A stretch of DNA of 64,000 nt from Cedecea neteri NBRC 105707 = ATCC 33855 (GTDB lineage: Bacteria; Pseudomonadota; Gammaproteobacteria; Enterobacterales; Enterobacteriaceae). The notes beneath the pieces are model-generated. The model saw only the letters and a program-made list of their open reading frames with translations, was not told the DNA's origin and did not search any database. How positions within the stretch are numbered: the stretch's first letter is position 1; every line of letters begins with the position of its first letter. Where the stretch lies: the NCBI RefSeq assembly GCF_001571265.1, contig NZ_BCTL01000025.1, forward strand, positions 49,354 through 113,353, written 5' to 3'. Shown here piece after piece: positions 57,083-64,000 of this stretch. A program made the position numbers and the translations under genes.

Positions 57083-58126
57083 ATGTCTCTTTCTTCCGCC
57101 TCCGCCCAGGGAGTGCGTACATTTCCGTGGTGGAAGCCCGCGCTGTTTTTCCTGGTGGTGATAGCCGGGCTCTGGTACGTGAAGTGGCAGCCATACTACG
57201 GCAAAGCGTTTACCGCCGCGGAAACCCACAGTATTGGAAAATCTATCATCGCTCAGGCGGATGCAAACCCGCTCAAGGCCGCGCTGGATTATGCGATGGT
57301 CTATTTCCTGGCCGTTTGGAAAGCGGCGGTACTGGGCGTTATCCTGGGATCTCTGGTGCAGGTGCTTATTCCCCGTGACTGGCTGCTGCGCACCCTGGGG
57401 CAGCAGCGTTTCAGAGGCACGCTCTTTGGCACACTGTTTTCACTCCCCGGCATGATGTGTACCTGCTGCGCGGCACCGGTGACGGCAGGCATGCGCCGCC
57501 AGTCTGTTTCTATGGGGGGAGCGTTGGCTTTCTGGATGGGAAATCCTCTGCTTAACCCTGCGACTCTGGTCTTTATGGGGTTTGTTCTGGGCTGGCAGTT
57601 TGCATTAGTGCGATTAGTGGCTGGCCTTGCAACGGTACTTGGCGTTGCCTGGCTGGTGCAGCGCTGGGTCAAAGATAAACCGCAAAACATTGAGCCTGTA
57701 CCTGCCGCCAACTACCCGGCAGACGAAGGTACTTTCCCGTCTCGCTGGGGAAAAGCGCTGTGGCAGTTATTCTGGAGCACGATCCCTGTCTATATTCTTG
57801 CCGTGCTGGTACTCGGCGCTGCGCGAGTCTGGCTGTTCCCGCATGCTGATGGGGTGGTAAGCGACACGCTGTTCTGGGTGATTGCCATGGCGATCGTTGG
57901 CTGCCTGTTCGTGATCCCTACGGCGGCTGAAATTCCTGTCGTGCAAACCATGATGCTAGCGGGAATGGGCACGGCTCCGGCACTGGTGCTGTTGATTACG
58001 CTCCCAGCGGTCAGCCTGCCGTCGCTGATCATGCTGCATAAAGCTTTCCCGGCTAAAGCCCTGTGGCTCACCGGTGGGCTGGTGGTGCTAAGCGGCGTGA
58101 TTGTCGGTAGCCTGGCGCTTATTTAA
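57083..58126 (+). CDS. yraQ: YraQ, permease of the UPF0718/ArsP-like family
   Basis: This 347-residue membrane protein (346 in E. coli) has about eight to ten helices and the family signatures LPGMMCTCCAAP (around residue 125, with paired cysteines) and WMGNPLLNPATLVFMG. The related family DUF318 includes arsenic permeases, but the substrate of YraQ is not established. It is the last gene syntenic with E. coli in this window. Confidence 0.94.
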   Translation: MSLSSASAQGVRTFPWWKPALFFLVVIAGLWYVKWQPYYGKAFTAAETHSIGKSIIAQADANPLKAALDYAMVYFLAVWKAAVLGVILGSLVQVLIPRDWLLRTLGQQRFRGTLFGTLFSLPGMMCTCCAAPVTAGMRRQSVSMGGALAFWMGNPLLNPATLVFMGFVLGWQFALVRLVAGLATVLGVAWLVQRWVKDKPQNIEPVPAANYPADEGTFPSRWGKALWQLFWSTIPVYILAVLVLGAARVWLFPHADGVVSDTLFWVIAMAIVGCLFVIPTAAEIPVVQTMMLAGMGTAPALVLLITLPAVSLPSLIMLHKAFPAKALWLTGGLVVLSGVIVGSLALI

Positions 58127-58152
58127 TATTATTTGCCAGCCCTCTGATTAAT

Positions 58153-58180
58153 AAAAGCCACGCAATAGCGTGGCTTTTTA
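58153..58180. terminator. Bidirectional terminator after yraQ
   Basis: AAAAGCCACGC and GCGTGGCTTTTT with an AATA loop form a symmetrical stem with A- and T-tracts. It separates convergent yraQ and the oxidoreductase gene and marks the junction where synteny with E. coli ends. Confidence 0.9.
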
Positions 58181-58244
58181 ATGGCGAAGAAATTCTGCTC
58201 AATATTATTGAGGGAATAACTGCTTTGGAGGTGGATGCTATATA

Positions 58245-58775
58245 TTAAAAGGACTGCAGGTAATCAATATATCCTTTAGCACTGCTTTCCAGCTGTTGTG
58301 CGGAAACTTCATATTCGGCACCGTAAAAAGCATAGAACGGCTGATAATCTGCTTCGACATACTTCGCCGTCATTTCAAAGGGCAGAAGTATTTCCTGAAG
58401 CGAATGGTGGTAGCGCCCTTCGCGTGAGAAATCCTCTGCCTTAATCCCGGCGCTTACCGCCAGCGCGAACTTACGGCCTCTGAGTTTATGCCCGCTGGTA
58501 GAGCCGTAGGCCCAGCCATAGGTAAAGACTTCATCCAGCCACTGCTTCAACAAAGGCGGGCTATTAAACCAGTACAGTGGAAATTGCAGAATAATTTTAT
58601 CGTGTTGCTCAATGAGTTTCTGTTCTCTTTCAACATCAATAGCGCCATCTTTATAGGTCTGATAAAGATGGTGCACGGTGTATAACTCCGGGTGTTTTTC
58701 TATTTCCTTTACCCAATGCTTATTGATTTTTGACTCATCGATATTGGGATGAATAACGACAATTAATGTTTTCAT
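58245..58775 (-). CDS. Flavodoxin-fold NAD(P)H:quinone oxidoreductase
   Basis: This 176-residue protein of the flavodoxin_2 family (KefF/MdaB/general-stress-14 type) carries out FAD- or FMN-dependent two-electron reduction of quinones. Motifs are IVVIHPNIDESKIN at the N-terminus and FPLYWFNSPPLLKQWLDEVF in the active-site region, with GWAYG. It is related along its length to the protein at 63349-63879. Base composition is more AT-rich than the core genes around it. It is divergent from the HxlR-type regulator at 58897-59250. I do not recognise a specific named orthologue. Confidence 0.85.
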   Translation of the reverse strand: MKTLIVVIHPNIDESKINKHWVKEIEKHPELYTVHHLYQTYKDGAIDVEREQKLIEQHDKIILQFPLYWFNSPPLLKQWLDEVFTYGWAYGSTSGHKLRGRKFALAVSAGIKAEDFSREGRYHHSLQEILLPFEMTAKYVEADYQPFYAFYGAEYEVSAQQLESSAKGYIDYLQSF

Positions 58776-58848
58776 ATTTAATTCCTTACGGAGTGGCTGA
58801 CCGTCAGCGATTATTTTATGTTTTGCATCATAGGCAGCTTTAAATTAA

Positions 58849-58878
58849 AGTACAATACTGTCATTGTTGATATGTACT
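58849..58878. promoter_or_regulatory. Candidate operator dyad between oxidoreductase and HxlR gene
   Basis: AGTACA at 58849-58854 is repeated inverted as TGTACT at 58873-58878, with extra matching TA bases inside (AGTACAATA versus TATGTACT). It lies in the 121-bp divergent promoter region, 18 bp before the HxlR start codon, a typical place for autoregulation. The repressor assignment is inference. Confidence 0.5.
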
Positions 58879-58896
58879 ATACAAAAGGATAGTGTC

Positions 58897-59250
58897 ATGA
58901 GCGAAGAGAGCGCGCCGGATTCCTGCGCATTTATGGGCGATACGGGCTTTGCCTATACGCTGTCGCTGGTGAATGGGAAATATAAAATGATCATTCTTTA
59001 TGCGCTGGCGGAGTATCAACCGGTGATCCGCTTTAACGAGCTTAAGCGTTGCATCGATACCATCTCATTCAGAACCCTGAGCCTGACGCTGAAAGAGCTG
59101 GAGAGCGACGGGCTGATTATCCGCAACGAATATCCGCAGATCCCGCCAAAGGTGGAGTACAGCCTTTCCGAGCGAGGTAAGTCGCTGATCCCGGTGCTGG
59201 ATATGATGTGCGAATGGGGAAACGTGCATCGCCATGATGCGCTGAAGTGA
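58897..59250 (+). CDS. HxlR-family transcriptional regulator
   Basis: This 117-residue winged-helix regulator of the HxlR type has the motif GKYKMIILYAL near 31-41 and the recognition helix region SFRTLSLTLKELESDGLI near 60-77. It has a cysteine near the N-terminus (C10). In HxlR relatives such as YodB and HypR an N-terminal cysteine senses quinones or disulfide stress, and the target is often an adjacent oxidoreductase; both features are found here. The ATG at 58897 follows AAAGGA. An in-frame start 11 codons earlier lies in the promoter. Confidence 0.88.
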   Translation: MSEESAPDSCAFMGDTGFAYTLSLVNGKYKMIILYALAEYQPVIRFNELKRCIDTISFRTLSLTLKELESDGLIIRNEYPQIPPKVEYSLSERGKSLIPVLDMMCEWGNVHRHDALK

Positions 59251-59280
59251 AGATTCCCGCAGGCTGGCGGGAAGCCTGAT

Positions 59281-59745
59281 TTAACGCAGGTGATGCACGA
59301 CCTGGTTGCTGCTGCCGCGCCAGATAAGCGCCGGGTCTTTTAAATCCTGAACAAACTTGCCGTCTACCAGCACGTTAATCAACGCAACCACTTCTTGCTG
59401 GGCTGCGTTCAGTTCGTCAATCTTATATCCCGTCCAGACCCAGATATCCTTGCCGGGGCATTCGGCGCGCACGCGCTGCACCAGTTTAAGAATCTCCGGC
59501 ACGTTTTGTGGGTGCAGAGGGTCACCGCCCGAAAGCGAAATTCCCTGACGCTTAACGCGGGTATCGTTGAGGTCGGCAATAATGCGGTCGGCTATTTCTG
59601 AGGTGAACGGCATACCTGAATTCAAGCGCCAGGTGCTCTTGTTGTAGCAGCCGGGGCATTCATGCACGCAGCCTGAGACAAACAGCGTGCAGCGAGTGCC
59701 GGGGCCGTTGACGATGTCGACGGGATAGTATTGATGATAATTCAT
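59281..59745 (-). CDS. nrdG: Anaerobic ribonucleotide reductase activase NrdG
   Basis: NrdG is the radical-SAM enzyme that installs the glycyl radical in NrdD. The product is 154 residues, as in E. coli. The 4Fe-4S motif is C26-x3-C30-x2-C33 (GCVHECPGC), and SLSGGDPL is the SAM-binding GGE-like segment. It lies 188 bp downstream of nrdD, with a structured repeat between them that reaches its start codon. Confidence 0.98.
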   Translation of the reverse strand: MNYHQYYPVDIVNGPGTRCTLFVSGCVHECPGCYNKSTWRLNSGMPFTSEIADRIIADLNDTRVKRQGISLSGGDPLHPQNVPEILKLVQRVRAECPGKDIWVWTGYKIDELNAAQQEVVALINVLVDGKFVQDLKDPALIWRGSSNQVVHHLR

Positions 59746-59871
59746 TTTCGCATCTCAATTGACGCCATAACTGCGTTGGCTGCTCTCACTCACCCCGGTC
59801 ACTTACTTATGTAAGCTCCCGGGGATTCCTTCCTTTGCCGCCTTGTTCTAACGTCAATTGCTTTGCGAAAA
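59745..59871. repeat. Structured repeat-like element between nrdD and nrdG
   Basis: About 20-bp imperfect inverted arms at 59745-59764 and 59852-59871 (CAATTGACG with CGTCAATTG, then TTCGCA with TGCGAAA) flank about 87 bp. The interior contains a CCCCGG-TC-ACTTAC / GTAAG-CT-CCCGGGG stem-loop at about 59792-59824. The sequence resembles intergenic repeats I associate with enterobacterial genomes (segments like CACTTACTTATGTAAGCTCC), but I cannot confirm copies elsewhere. The left arm reaches the nrdG ribosome-binding site. Confidence 0.6.
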
Positions 59872-59933
59872 ACTTGCTGAAAGTTAGCTTTATCCCAAAG
59901 ATTTGGCAGCGTTAAAGGCTAAAACGGAAATCG

Positions 59934-62069
59934 TTAACCGATCTGTCCGTTACCCAGGTGCTTAACGCGACGCTTAACTTCTTCCTGCTTGCCGGCGTTG
60001 AACGGCCGAGCGTCCGGGCTGCCGAGGTAGCCACATACGCGACGGGTAACCGACACGCGCGCGGCGTCGTGATTGCCGCATTTCGGGCAGGTAAAACCCT
60101 TGCTGGTGCATTCGAACTCACCGGTGTAGCCGCACTCATAGCATTCATCGATCGGCGTGTTGGTGCCGTAATACGGCACGTGCTTGTAGCTGTAATCCCA
60201 CACGTCCTCGAGCGCCCGCAGGTTGTGCTGGATGTTCGGGTATTCGCCGTAGCAAATGAAGCCGCCGTTAGCCAGCGGTGGGTACGGTGCCTCAAAGTCG
60301 ATTTTGTCGTAAGGGTTAACCTTTTTCTCCACGTCGAGGTGGAAGCTGTTGGTGTAGTAGCCTTTGTCGGTCACGCCAGGCACGACGCCGAATTCTGCGG
60401 TATCAAGGCGGCAGAAGCGGTCACACAGGTTTTCGCTTGGCGTGCTGTAAAGGCTGAAGCCGTAGCCGGTTTCTTCTTTCCAGCTGTCGGTGGCTTCACG
60501 CAGGCGAGCCACGATAGCAACGGCTTTCTCGCGCAGGGCTTCGCTGTCGTACACATGCTGATTACCGAACAGGGCGTTAACCGTTTCATGAATGCCGATA
60601 TAGCCCAGCGAAATCGACGCGCGGCCGTTTTTAAAGATCTCAGACACGTCGTCATCGGCCTTCAGGCGGACACCGCAGGCGCCTTCCATATAGAGGATAG
60701 GGGCCACGCGAGCTTTGACGCCTTCCAGACGGGCAATGCGGGTCATTAGCGCTTTGCGCGCCAGCTGTAAACGATCGTCCAGCAGTTTCCAGAAAGTAGC
60801 CTCATCCCCTTTAGCTTCCAGCGCAATGCGCGGCAGGTTCAGGCTTATTACGCCCAGGTTGTTACGCCCGTCGTGGATCTGCTCGCCGTTTTCCTCGTAC
60901 ACGCCCAGGAAGCTGCGGCAGCCCATTGGCGTTTTAAACGAGCCGGTCACTTTCACAACCTGGTCGTAGTTAAGAATGTCCGGATACATGCGTTTGGACG
61001 CACATTCCAGCGCCAGCTGTTTGATGTCGTAGTTGGCATCACCAAACTTATGGTTCAGGCCGTCACGAATTGCAAAGACCAGTTTTGGGAACACCGCAGT
61101 TTTACGATTTTTACCCAGGCCGGCGATGCGGTTGCGCAGAATAGACTTCTGGATCAGGCGTGATTCCCAACTGGTGCCGAGGCCAAAACCAAAGGTAACA
61201 AACGGCGTTTGCCCGTTGGCGGTATGCAGCGTATTCACTTCATACTCAAGGGATTGGAAAGCGTCGTAGCACTCTTTCTCGGTGCGGGAATGTGCATATT
61301 CCTCAGCATTCGGGATCTGCCACTCTTCGGCGATTTTACGGTGCTTGTTAAAGCTTTCGGTCACAAACGGCGCCAGCACTTCGTCGATGCGGTTGATGGT
61401 GGTCCCGCCGTAAATGTGGCTGGCAACCTGGGCAATTATCTGGGCCGTTACCGCCGTTGCCGTAGAGATGGATTTTGGCGGTTCGATCTCGGCGTTACCC
61501 ATTTTGAACCCGTGGGTCAGCATGCCTTTCAAATCGATAAGCATGCAGTTGAACATCGGGAAGAACGGAGAATAATCAAGGTCGTGATAGTGGATATCGC
61601 CGCGCTCGTGTGCCAGCACGACGTCACGCGGCAGCAGATGCTGCTTGGCATAGTGCTTGGCGACGATCCCGGCCAGCAGATCGCGCTGGGTTGGGATCAC
61701 CTTGCTGTCTTTGTTGGCGTTCTCGTTAAGCAGGGCGGAGTTAGTCTGCTCAACCAGGCCGCGAATTTCCTGATTCAGGCGGCCACGTTTTTCGCGCTCA
61801 ATATCACGGTCATGGCGGTACTCAATGTAGGCGCGCGCCAGCTGCTTATAGTTACCGGCCATGAGCTGGTTTTCCACGGCGACCTGGATCTCGCCGATAT
61901 CTACCTGGCTGCGGCCGGCCATCTGCTGACTGACACTCTCTGCGACGGTGGCGCAATAGTCCGCGTCATCGACTCCCGCTGCTTTAGCTGCACGCAGAAT
62001 AGCTTCTCTGATGCGCTCTGAAGTGAAAGGTACTTTGCACCCGTCTCTTTTCATCACATGCGGTGTCAT
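59934..62069 (-). CDS. nrdD: Anaerobic ribonucleoside-triphosphate reductase NrdD
   Basis: NrdD is the class III reductase that makes dNTP precursors without oxygen. The ATG at 62067-62069, preceded by CGGAGAA, gives 711 residues (712 in E. coli); an upstream start adds ten residues. It has an N-terminal ATP-cone (about 1-95), the catalytic barrel, a C-terminal zinc site (CYECG and CPKCG) and the glycyl radical loop RVCGYLGSP with the radical glycine near residue 680. Upstream lie the regulatory sites described separately. Confidence 0.98.
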   Translation of the reverse strand: MTPHVMKRDGCKVPFTSERIREAILRAAKAAGVDDADYCATVAESVSQQMAGRSQVDIGEIQVAVENQLMAGNYKQLARAYIEYRHDRDIEREKRGRLNQEIRGLVEQTNSALLNENANKDSKVIPTQRDLLAGIVAKHYAKQHLLPRDVVLAHERGDIHYHDLDYSPFFPMFNCMLIDLKGMLTHGFKMGNAEIEPPKSISTATAVTAQIIAQVASHIYGGTTINRIDEVLAPFVTESFNKHRKIAEEWQIPNAEEYAHSRTEKECYDAFQSLEYEVNTLHTANGQTPFVTFGFGLGTSWESRLIQKSILRNRIAGLGKNRKTAVFPKLVFAIRDGLNHKFGDANYDIKQLALECASKRMYPDILNYDQVVKVTGSFKTPMGCRSFLGVYEENGEQIHDGRNNLGVISLNLPRIALEAKGDEATFWKLLDDRLQLARKALMTRIARLEGVKARVAPILYMEGACGVRLKADDDVSEIFKNGRASISLGYIGIHETVNALFGNQHVYDSEALREKAVAIVARLREATDSWKEETGYGFSLYSTPSENLCDRFCRLDTAEFGVVPGVTDKGYYTNSFHLDVEKKVNPYDKIDFEAPYPPLANGGFICYGEYPNIQHNLRALEDVWDYSYKHVPYYGTNTPIDECYECGYTGEFECTSKGFTCPKCGNHDAARVSVTRRVCGYLGSPDARPFNAGKQEEVKRRVKHLGNGQIG

Positions 62070-62091
62070 GATTTCTCCGTTTATTTTTAGG

Positions 62092-62100
62092 TTATCCACA
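62092..62100 (+). promoter_or_regulatory. Perfect DnaA box in the nrdD leader
   Basis: TTATCCACA matches the high-affinity DnaA consensus TTATNCACA exactly. It lies 23 bp upstream of the nrdD start codon. A second identical copy occurs at 62169-62177 in the same orientation. Confidence 0.6.
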
Positions 62101-62168
62101 AAGGTCGGGGCGTTTCCGGGAGCGCGTAGCCGTTTGTCCTACCAAAACTTCCCGAAATCCGGCCCTTT

Positions 62169-62177
62169 TTATCCACA
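62169..62177 (+). promoter_or_regulatory. Second perfect DnaA box upstream of nrdD
   Basis: TTATCCACA again, 77 bp from the first copy and in the same orientation. A weaker partial match (TTATCCTGT) follows at 62192-62200. DnaA control of nrdAB is known in E. coli; for nrdD it is inference here. Confidence 0.6.
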
Positions 62178-62227
62178 GATAATCCCCAAACTTATCCTGT
62201 GGAGGTTGTTGTTATAATAGGTGATAG

Positions 62228-62274
62228 ATACAACATGTAGGGCCGGGGTGCATTCTAAGTTCTATATATAGTGA
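62228..62274 (-). promoter_or_regulatory. Pair of NrdR-like boxes upstream of nrdD
   Basis: The cores CAACATGTAG (62231-62240) and CTATATATAG (62262-62271) both fit the NrdR core pattern CWAYATRTWG-like dyad, and their centres are 31 bp apart, close to three helical turns. NrdR is the ATP/dATP-sensing repressor of all E. coli reductase operons. The box 16-mers would be 62228-62243 and 62259-62274. Confidence 0.65.
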
Positions 62275-62284
62275 TTTGCATCAA
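62271..62284 (-). promoter_or_regulatory. FNR site upstream of nrdD
   Basis: GTGAT-TTGC-ATCAA matches the FNR consensus TTGAT-N4-ATCAA at nine of ten positions. It directly abuts the distal NrdR-like box. E. coli nrdDG is activated by FNR. Probable -10 elements downstream on the minus strand are TAGAAT (62257-62252) or TATTAT (62219-62214); I cannot decide between them. Confidence 0.7.
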
Positions 62285-62365
62285 ACATGTTTGCGATTTT
62301 ATTGATGCAGGACAAAGTAAATCAGGGGCAGCAGAAGCGGTGGGCATTGCTAAAAATGCCAAGAA

Positions 62366-63247
62366 TTATCTGATTAGTTTTTCGGATAAATACTCGACAA
62401 AAACCCGAGTCTTTGGCGGGACTTTTCCTCCTGCATATTTCACCCAGAGCTGCTGAGGTTCAGTGGCAACGTCCTGTAAAATCGCCTGCAGTTTCCCTTC
62501 GGCAATCGGTTTGGTGAGATACCAGTCGGCGAGATAAACGATCCCCATGCCGGACAGCGCCGCGTCCACCAGCGAATCCGGTGAGGTAGTGATAAACCAG
62601 GCAGAGGGCTCGTCAAACAGCGTTTCGTTATTCATCCACTGTTGAAGGCGCCCGGTGCCAGAGTTACGGTGGATAAGGCAGCGATGCCCCGCGAGATCTT
62701 CCGGCGTTTGTGGCGTTCCGTGCTGTGCTAAATAGGCCGGTGAGGCCGCCGTAATCATTTTTGAAGTATACAGTTCGCGGGCGACCACGCGGTTATCTCT
62801 TATCGTGCGGTGGCCGATGGCCACGTCTATGCGTTCAGCAATCAAATTCACGCTGCGGGCTTCCATTGACAGCTCAAAGCGTATCAGCGGATAGCGCCGC
62901 TGGAATTCGGCCAGAATCGGCATCAGGCAGTGGCGGCCAAAGCCGGGGATCACGCTGACGCGCAGCAGCCCCGAAGGTTCCGCGCCTGGGTTAACCAGCG
63001 CCTGGTTCAGCGCCTGCCATAGCGGCGCGACCTCATCACGCAGTGCAGTCCCTTCTTCGGTAAGCACGACAAAATGCGTATTGCGCACAAAGAGCACGAT
63101 GCCAAGCCGCTGTTCAAGCTGGCGTATGCTTTTGCTCACCGCCGCAGGCGTAATGCCCAACTGACGCGCTGCCTCGGAAAAACTCTGGCAATCCGCCGCC
63201 GCCAGAAAAGCGGGAATGAGCCGATGAACGTCTGCTGAAAGCATCAT
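62366..63247 (-). CDS. LysR-family transcriptional regulator
   Basis: This is a 293-residue LysR-type regulator. The N-terminal winged helix (about 5-62) includes SFSEAARQLGITPAAVSKSIRQLEQRLG, here over two adjacent stretches, and the effector domain covers about 90-290. The ATG at 63245-63247 has AAAGG upstream; a start 11 codons earlier is possible. It is divergent from the oxidoreductase gene at 63349 across 101 bp. That gap holds a CCTCAT/ATGAGG dyad (63321-63326 and 63335-63340), a candidate binding site. The natural inducer is unknown. Confidence 0.88.
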   Translation of the reverse strand: MMLSADVHRLIPAFLAAADCQSFSEAARQLGITPAAVSKSIRQLEQRLGIVLFVRNTHFVVLTEEGTALRDEVAPLWQALNQALVNPGAEPSGLLRVSVIPGFGRHCLMPILAEFQRRYPLIRFELSMEARSVNLIAERIDVAIGHRTIRDNRVVARELYTSKMITAASPAYLAQHGTPQTPEDLAGHRCLIHRNSGTGRLQQWMNNETLFDEPSAWFITTSPDSLVDAALSGMGIVYLADWYLTKPIAEGKLQAILQDVATEPQQLWVKYAGGKVPPKTRVFVEYLSEKLIR

Positions 63248-63348
63248 GCTTGTAACCTTTGGTTGAAACAGATGTGCCATGCTATGGACTACAGGTATGC
63301 CCTGTCATCTGAAAAGATAGCCTCATCCTAAAAAATGAGGTCTGAAAG

Positions 63349-63879
63349 ATGAAAAAAATATTAGTTCTGGCGGCACATCGTGTGCCTGATGATTCCCGTA
63401 TTAACCAGGCAGGTATTGCCGCTCTGGAAGGTATTGAAGGCGTTACCGTGCATGAGCTGAAGCGTGAATATCCGGATCACCAGATTGATGTGGCGCGTGA
63501 GCAGGCGCTGCTGGTGGATCATGAATCGATCGTGCTGATGTTTCCGTTCTGGTGGTACAGCTCCCCGGCGATCCTCAAGGACTGGCAGGATCAGGTGCTG
63601 ACCTTTGGCTTTGCCTACGGCACCAACGGCACCGCGCTGCACGGTAAAAAACTGATGGTGATGACCTCAACCGGCGGGGCGGCGGATGCCTATCGCGCAG
63701 AAGGCGCTAACCGCTATACGGTCGAAGAACTGCTGCTGCCGTTCCACGCGATGGCGAATAAGACAGGAATGATCTGGCAGGCGCCCGCGCTGATCCAGGG
63801 GGCAAATACGATTACGGAAGCGCTGATCGACGAAGGCGTTAACGGCTGGCTGAGCCGGATTCAGGGGCTGAAAGGGTAA
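63349..63879 (+). CDS. Second flavodoxin-fold NAD(P)H oxidoreductase
   Basis: This is a 176-residue flavodoxin_2 family protein, the same length as and clearly related to the protein encoded at 58245-58775 (compare FPFWWYSSPAILKDWQDQVL, GFAYG and LLLPFHA with the corresponding segments there). It probably reduces quinones or nitroaromatics using NAD(P)H. Its GC content is like the core genome, unlike its paralogue. It resembles the KefF/YheR type in length, but no kefC-like antiporter gene is adjacent. Control by the divergent LysR regulator is inferred. Confidence 0.87.
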   Translation: MKKILVLAAHRVPDDSRINQAGIAALEGIEGVTVHELKREYPDHQIDVAREQALLVDHESIVLMFPFWWYSSPAILKDWQDQVLTFGFAYGTNGTALHGKKLMVMTSTGGAADAYRAEGANRYTVEELLLPFHAMANKTGMIWQAPALIQGANTITEALIDEGVNGWLSRIQGLKG

Positions 63880-64000
63880 TGTTTCCCCTCACCTCAGGCT
63901 GCCTCTTAGTCATAAATACACTCTATGAAGGATCGGCTCAGGTTCCGTTCACCAGTACATTTGCTTCCCTCTGCATGCTCGGAATAAGGTGAACGTGTCC
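63880..64000. other. Right edge, no gene recognised
   Basis: These 121 bases contain no supported gene. CGTTCACC (63946-63953) is repeated inverted as GGTGAACG (63988-63995) across a 34-bp spacer, possibly part of a control region for a gene beyond the window. Confidence 0.4.

Overview
The window is chromosomal DNA of a gammaproteobacterium of the order Enterobacterales, most likely family Enterobacteriaceae. Nearly every gene matches an Escherichia coli K-12 gene in length, start context and order, and the GC content looks moderately high. I do not assign a genus. Most of the window is conserved core genome corresponding to the E. coli arcB-to-yraQ segment. I found no prophage, insertion sequence or CRISPR array. 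Gene identifications come from recalled family sequences, not from searches.

Layout. 1-544 is the regulatory region between yhcC and (off the left edge, inferred) gltB. 545-5491 holds yhcC, arcB, elbB and mtgA. 5557-9238 holds a three-gene cassette (CdaR-type regulator, GntP-family permease, glycerate kinase) where E. coli has yrbL. 9256-17182 (minus strand) is the envelope and regulatory block yrbG-kdsD-kdsC-lptC-lptA-lptB-rpoN-hpf-ptsN-rapZ-ptsO. 17412-22226 is mlaFEDCB, ibaG and murA. 22272-30021 holds sfsB, ispB, rplU-rpmA-yhbE-obgE, and a BasRS/PmrAB-like two-component system directly downstream of dacB. 30273-36745 holds greA, yhbY, rlmE-ftsH, folP-glmM and secG. tRNA-Leu(GAG) and initiator tRNA-Met follow only 59 bp apart, without the argG/yhbX genes E. 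coli has there. 37231-49233 is the translation and RNA block rimP-nusA-infB-rbfA-truB-rpsO-pnp-nlpI-yrbN-deaD. 49388-58126 holds mtr, yhbW, ubiV-ubiU, ubiT-yhbS, yhbQ, yhbP, yhbO, yraR and yraQ.

After yraQ (about 58.1 kb) synteny with E. coli ends. The rest is anaerobic ribonucleotide reductase (nrdD, nrdG) flanked by two paralogous flavodoxin-fold NAD(P)H oxidoreductases. Each has its own divergent regulator, one HxlR-type and one LysR-type. This is the least conventional part of the window. The nrdD upstream region carries two perfect DnaA boxes, a pair of NrdR-like boxes 31 bp apart and a near-consensus FNR site. A structured repeat-like element lies between nrdD and nrdG.

Functional themes. 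Outer-membrane and wall biogenesis is represented by lpt, kds, mla, murA, mtgA, dacB and glmM. Nitrogen-PTS and sigma-54 control is represented by rpoN, hpf, ptsN, rapZ and ptsO. Redox and anaerobic adaptation is represented by arcB, ubiUVT and nrdDG with the oxidoreductases. Several genes use rare starts (TTG for rimP and pnp, GTG for ubiT). The 26-codon yrbN frame (25 residues plus stop) overlaps the deaD start and is easily missed.
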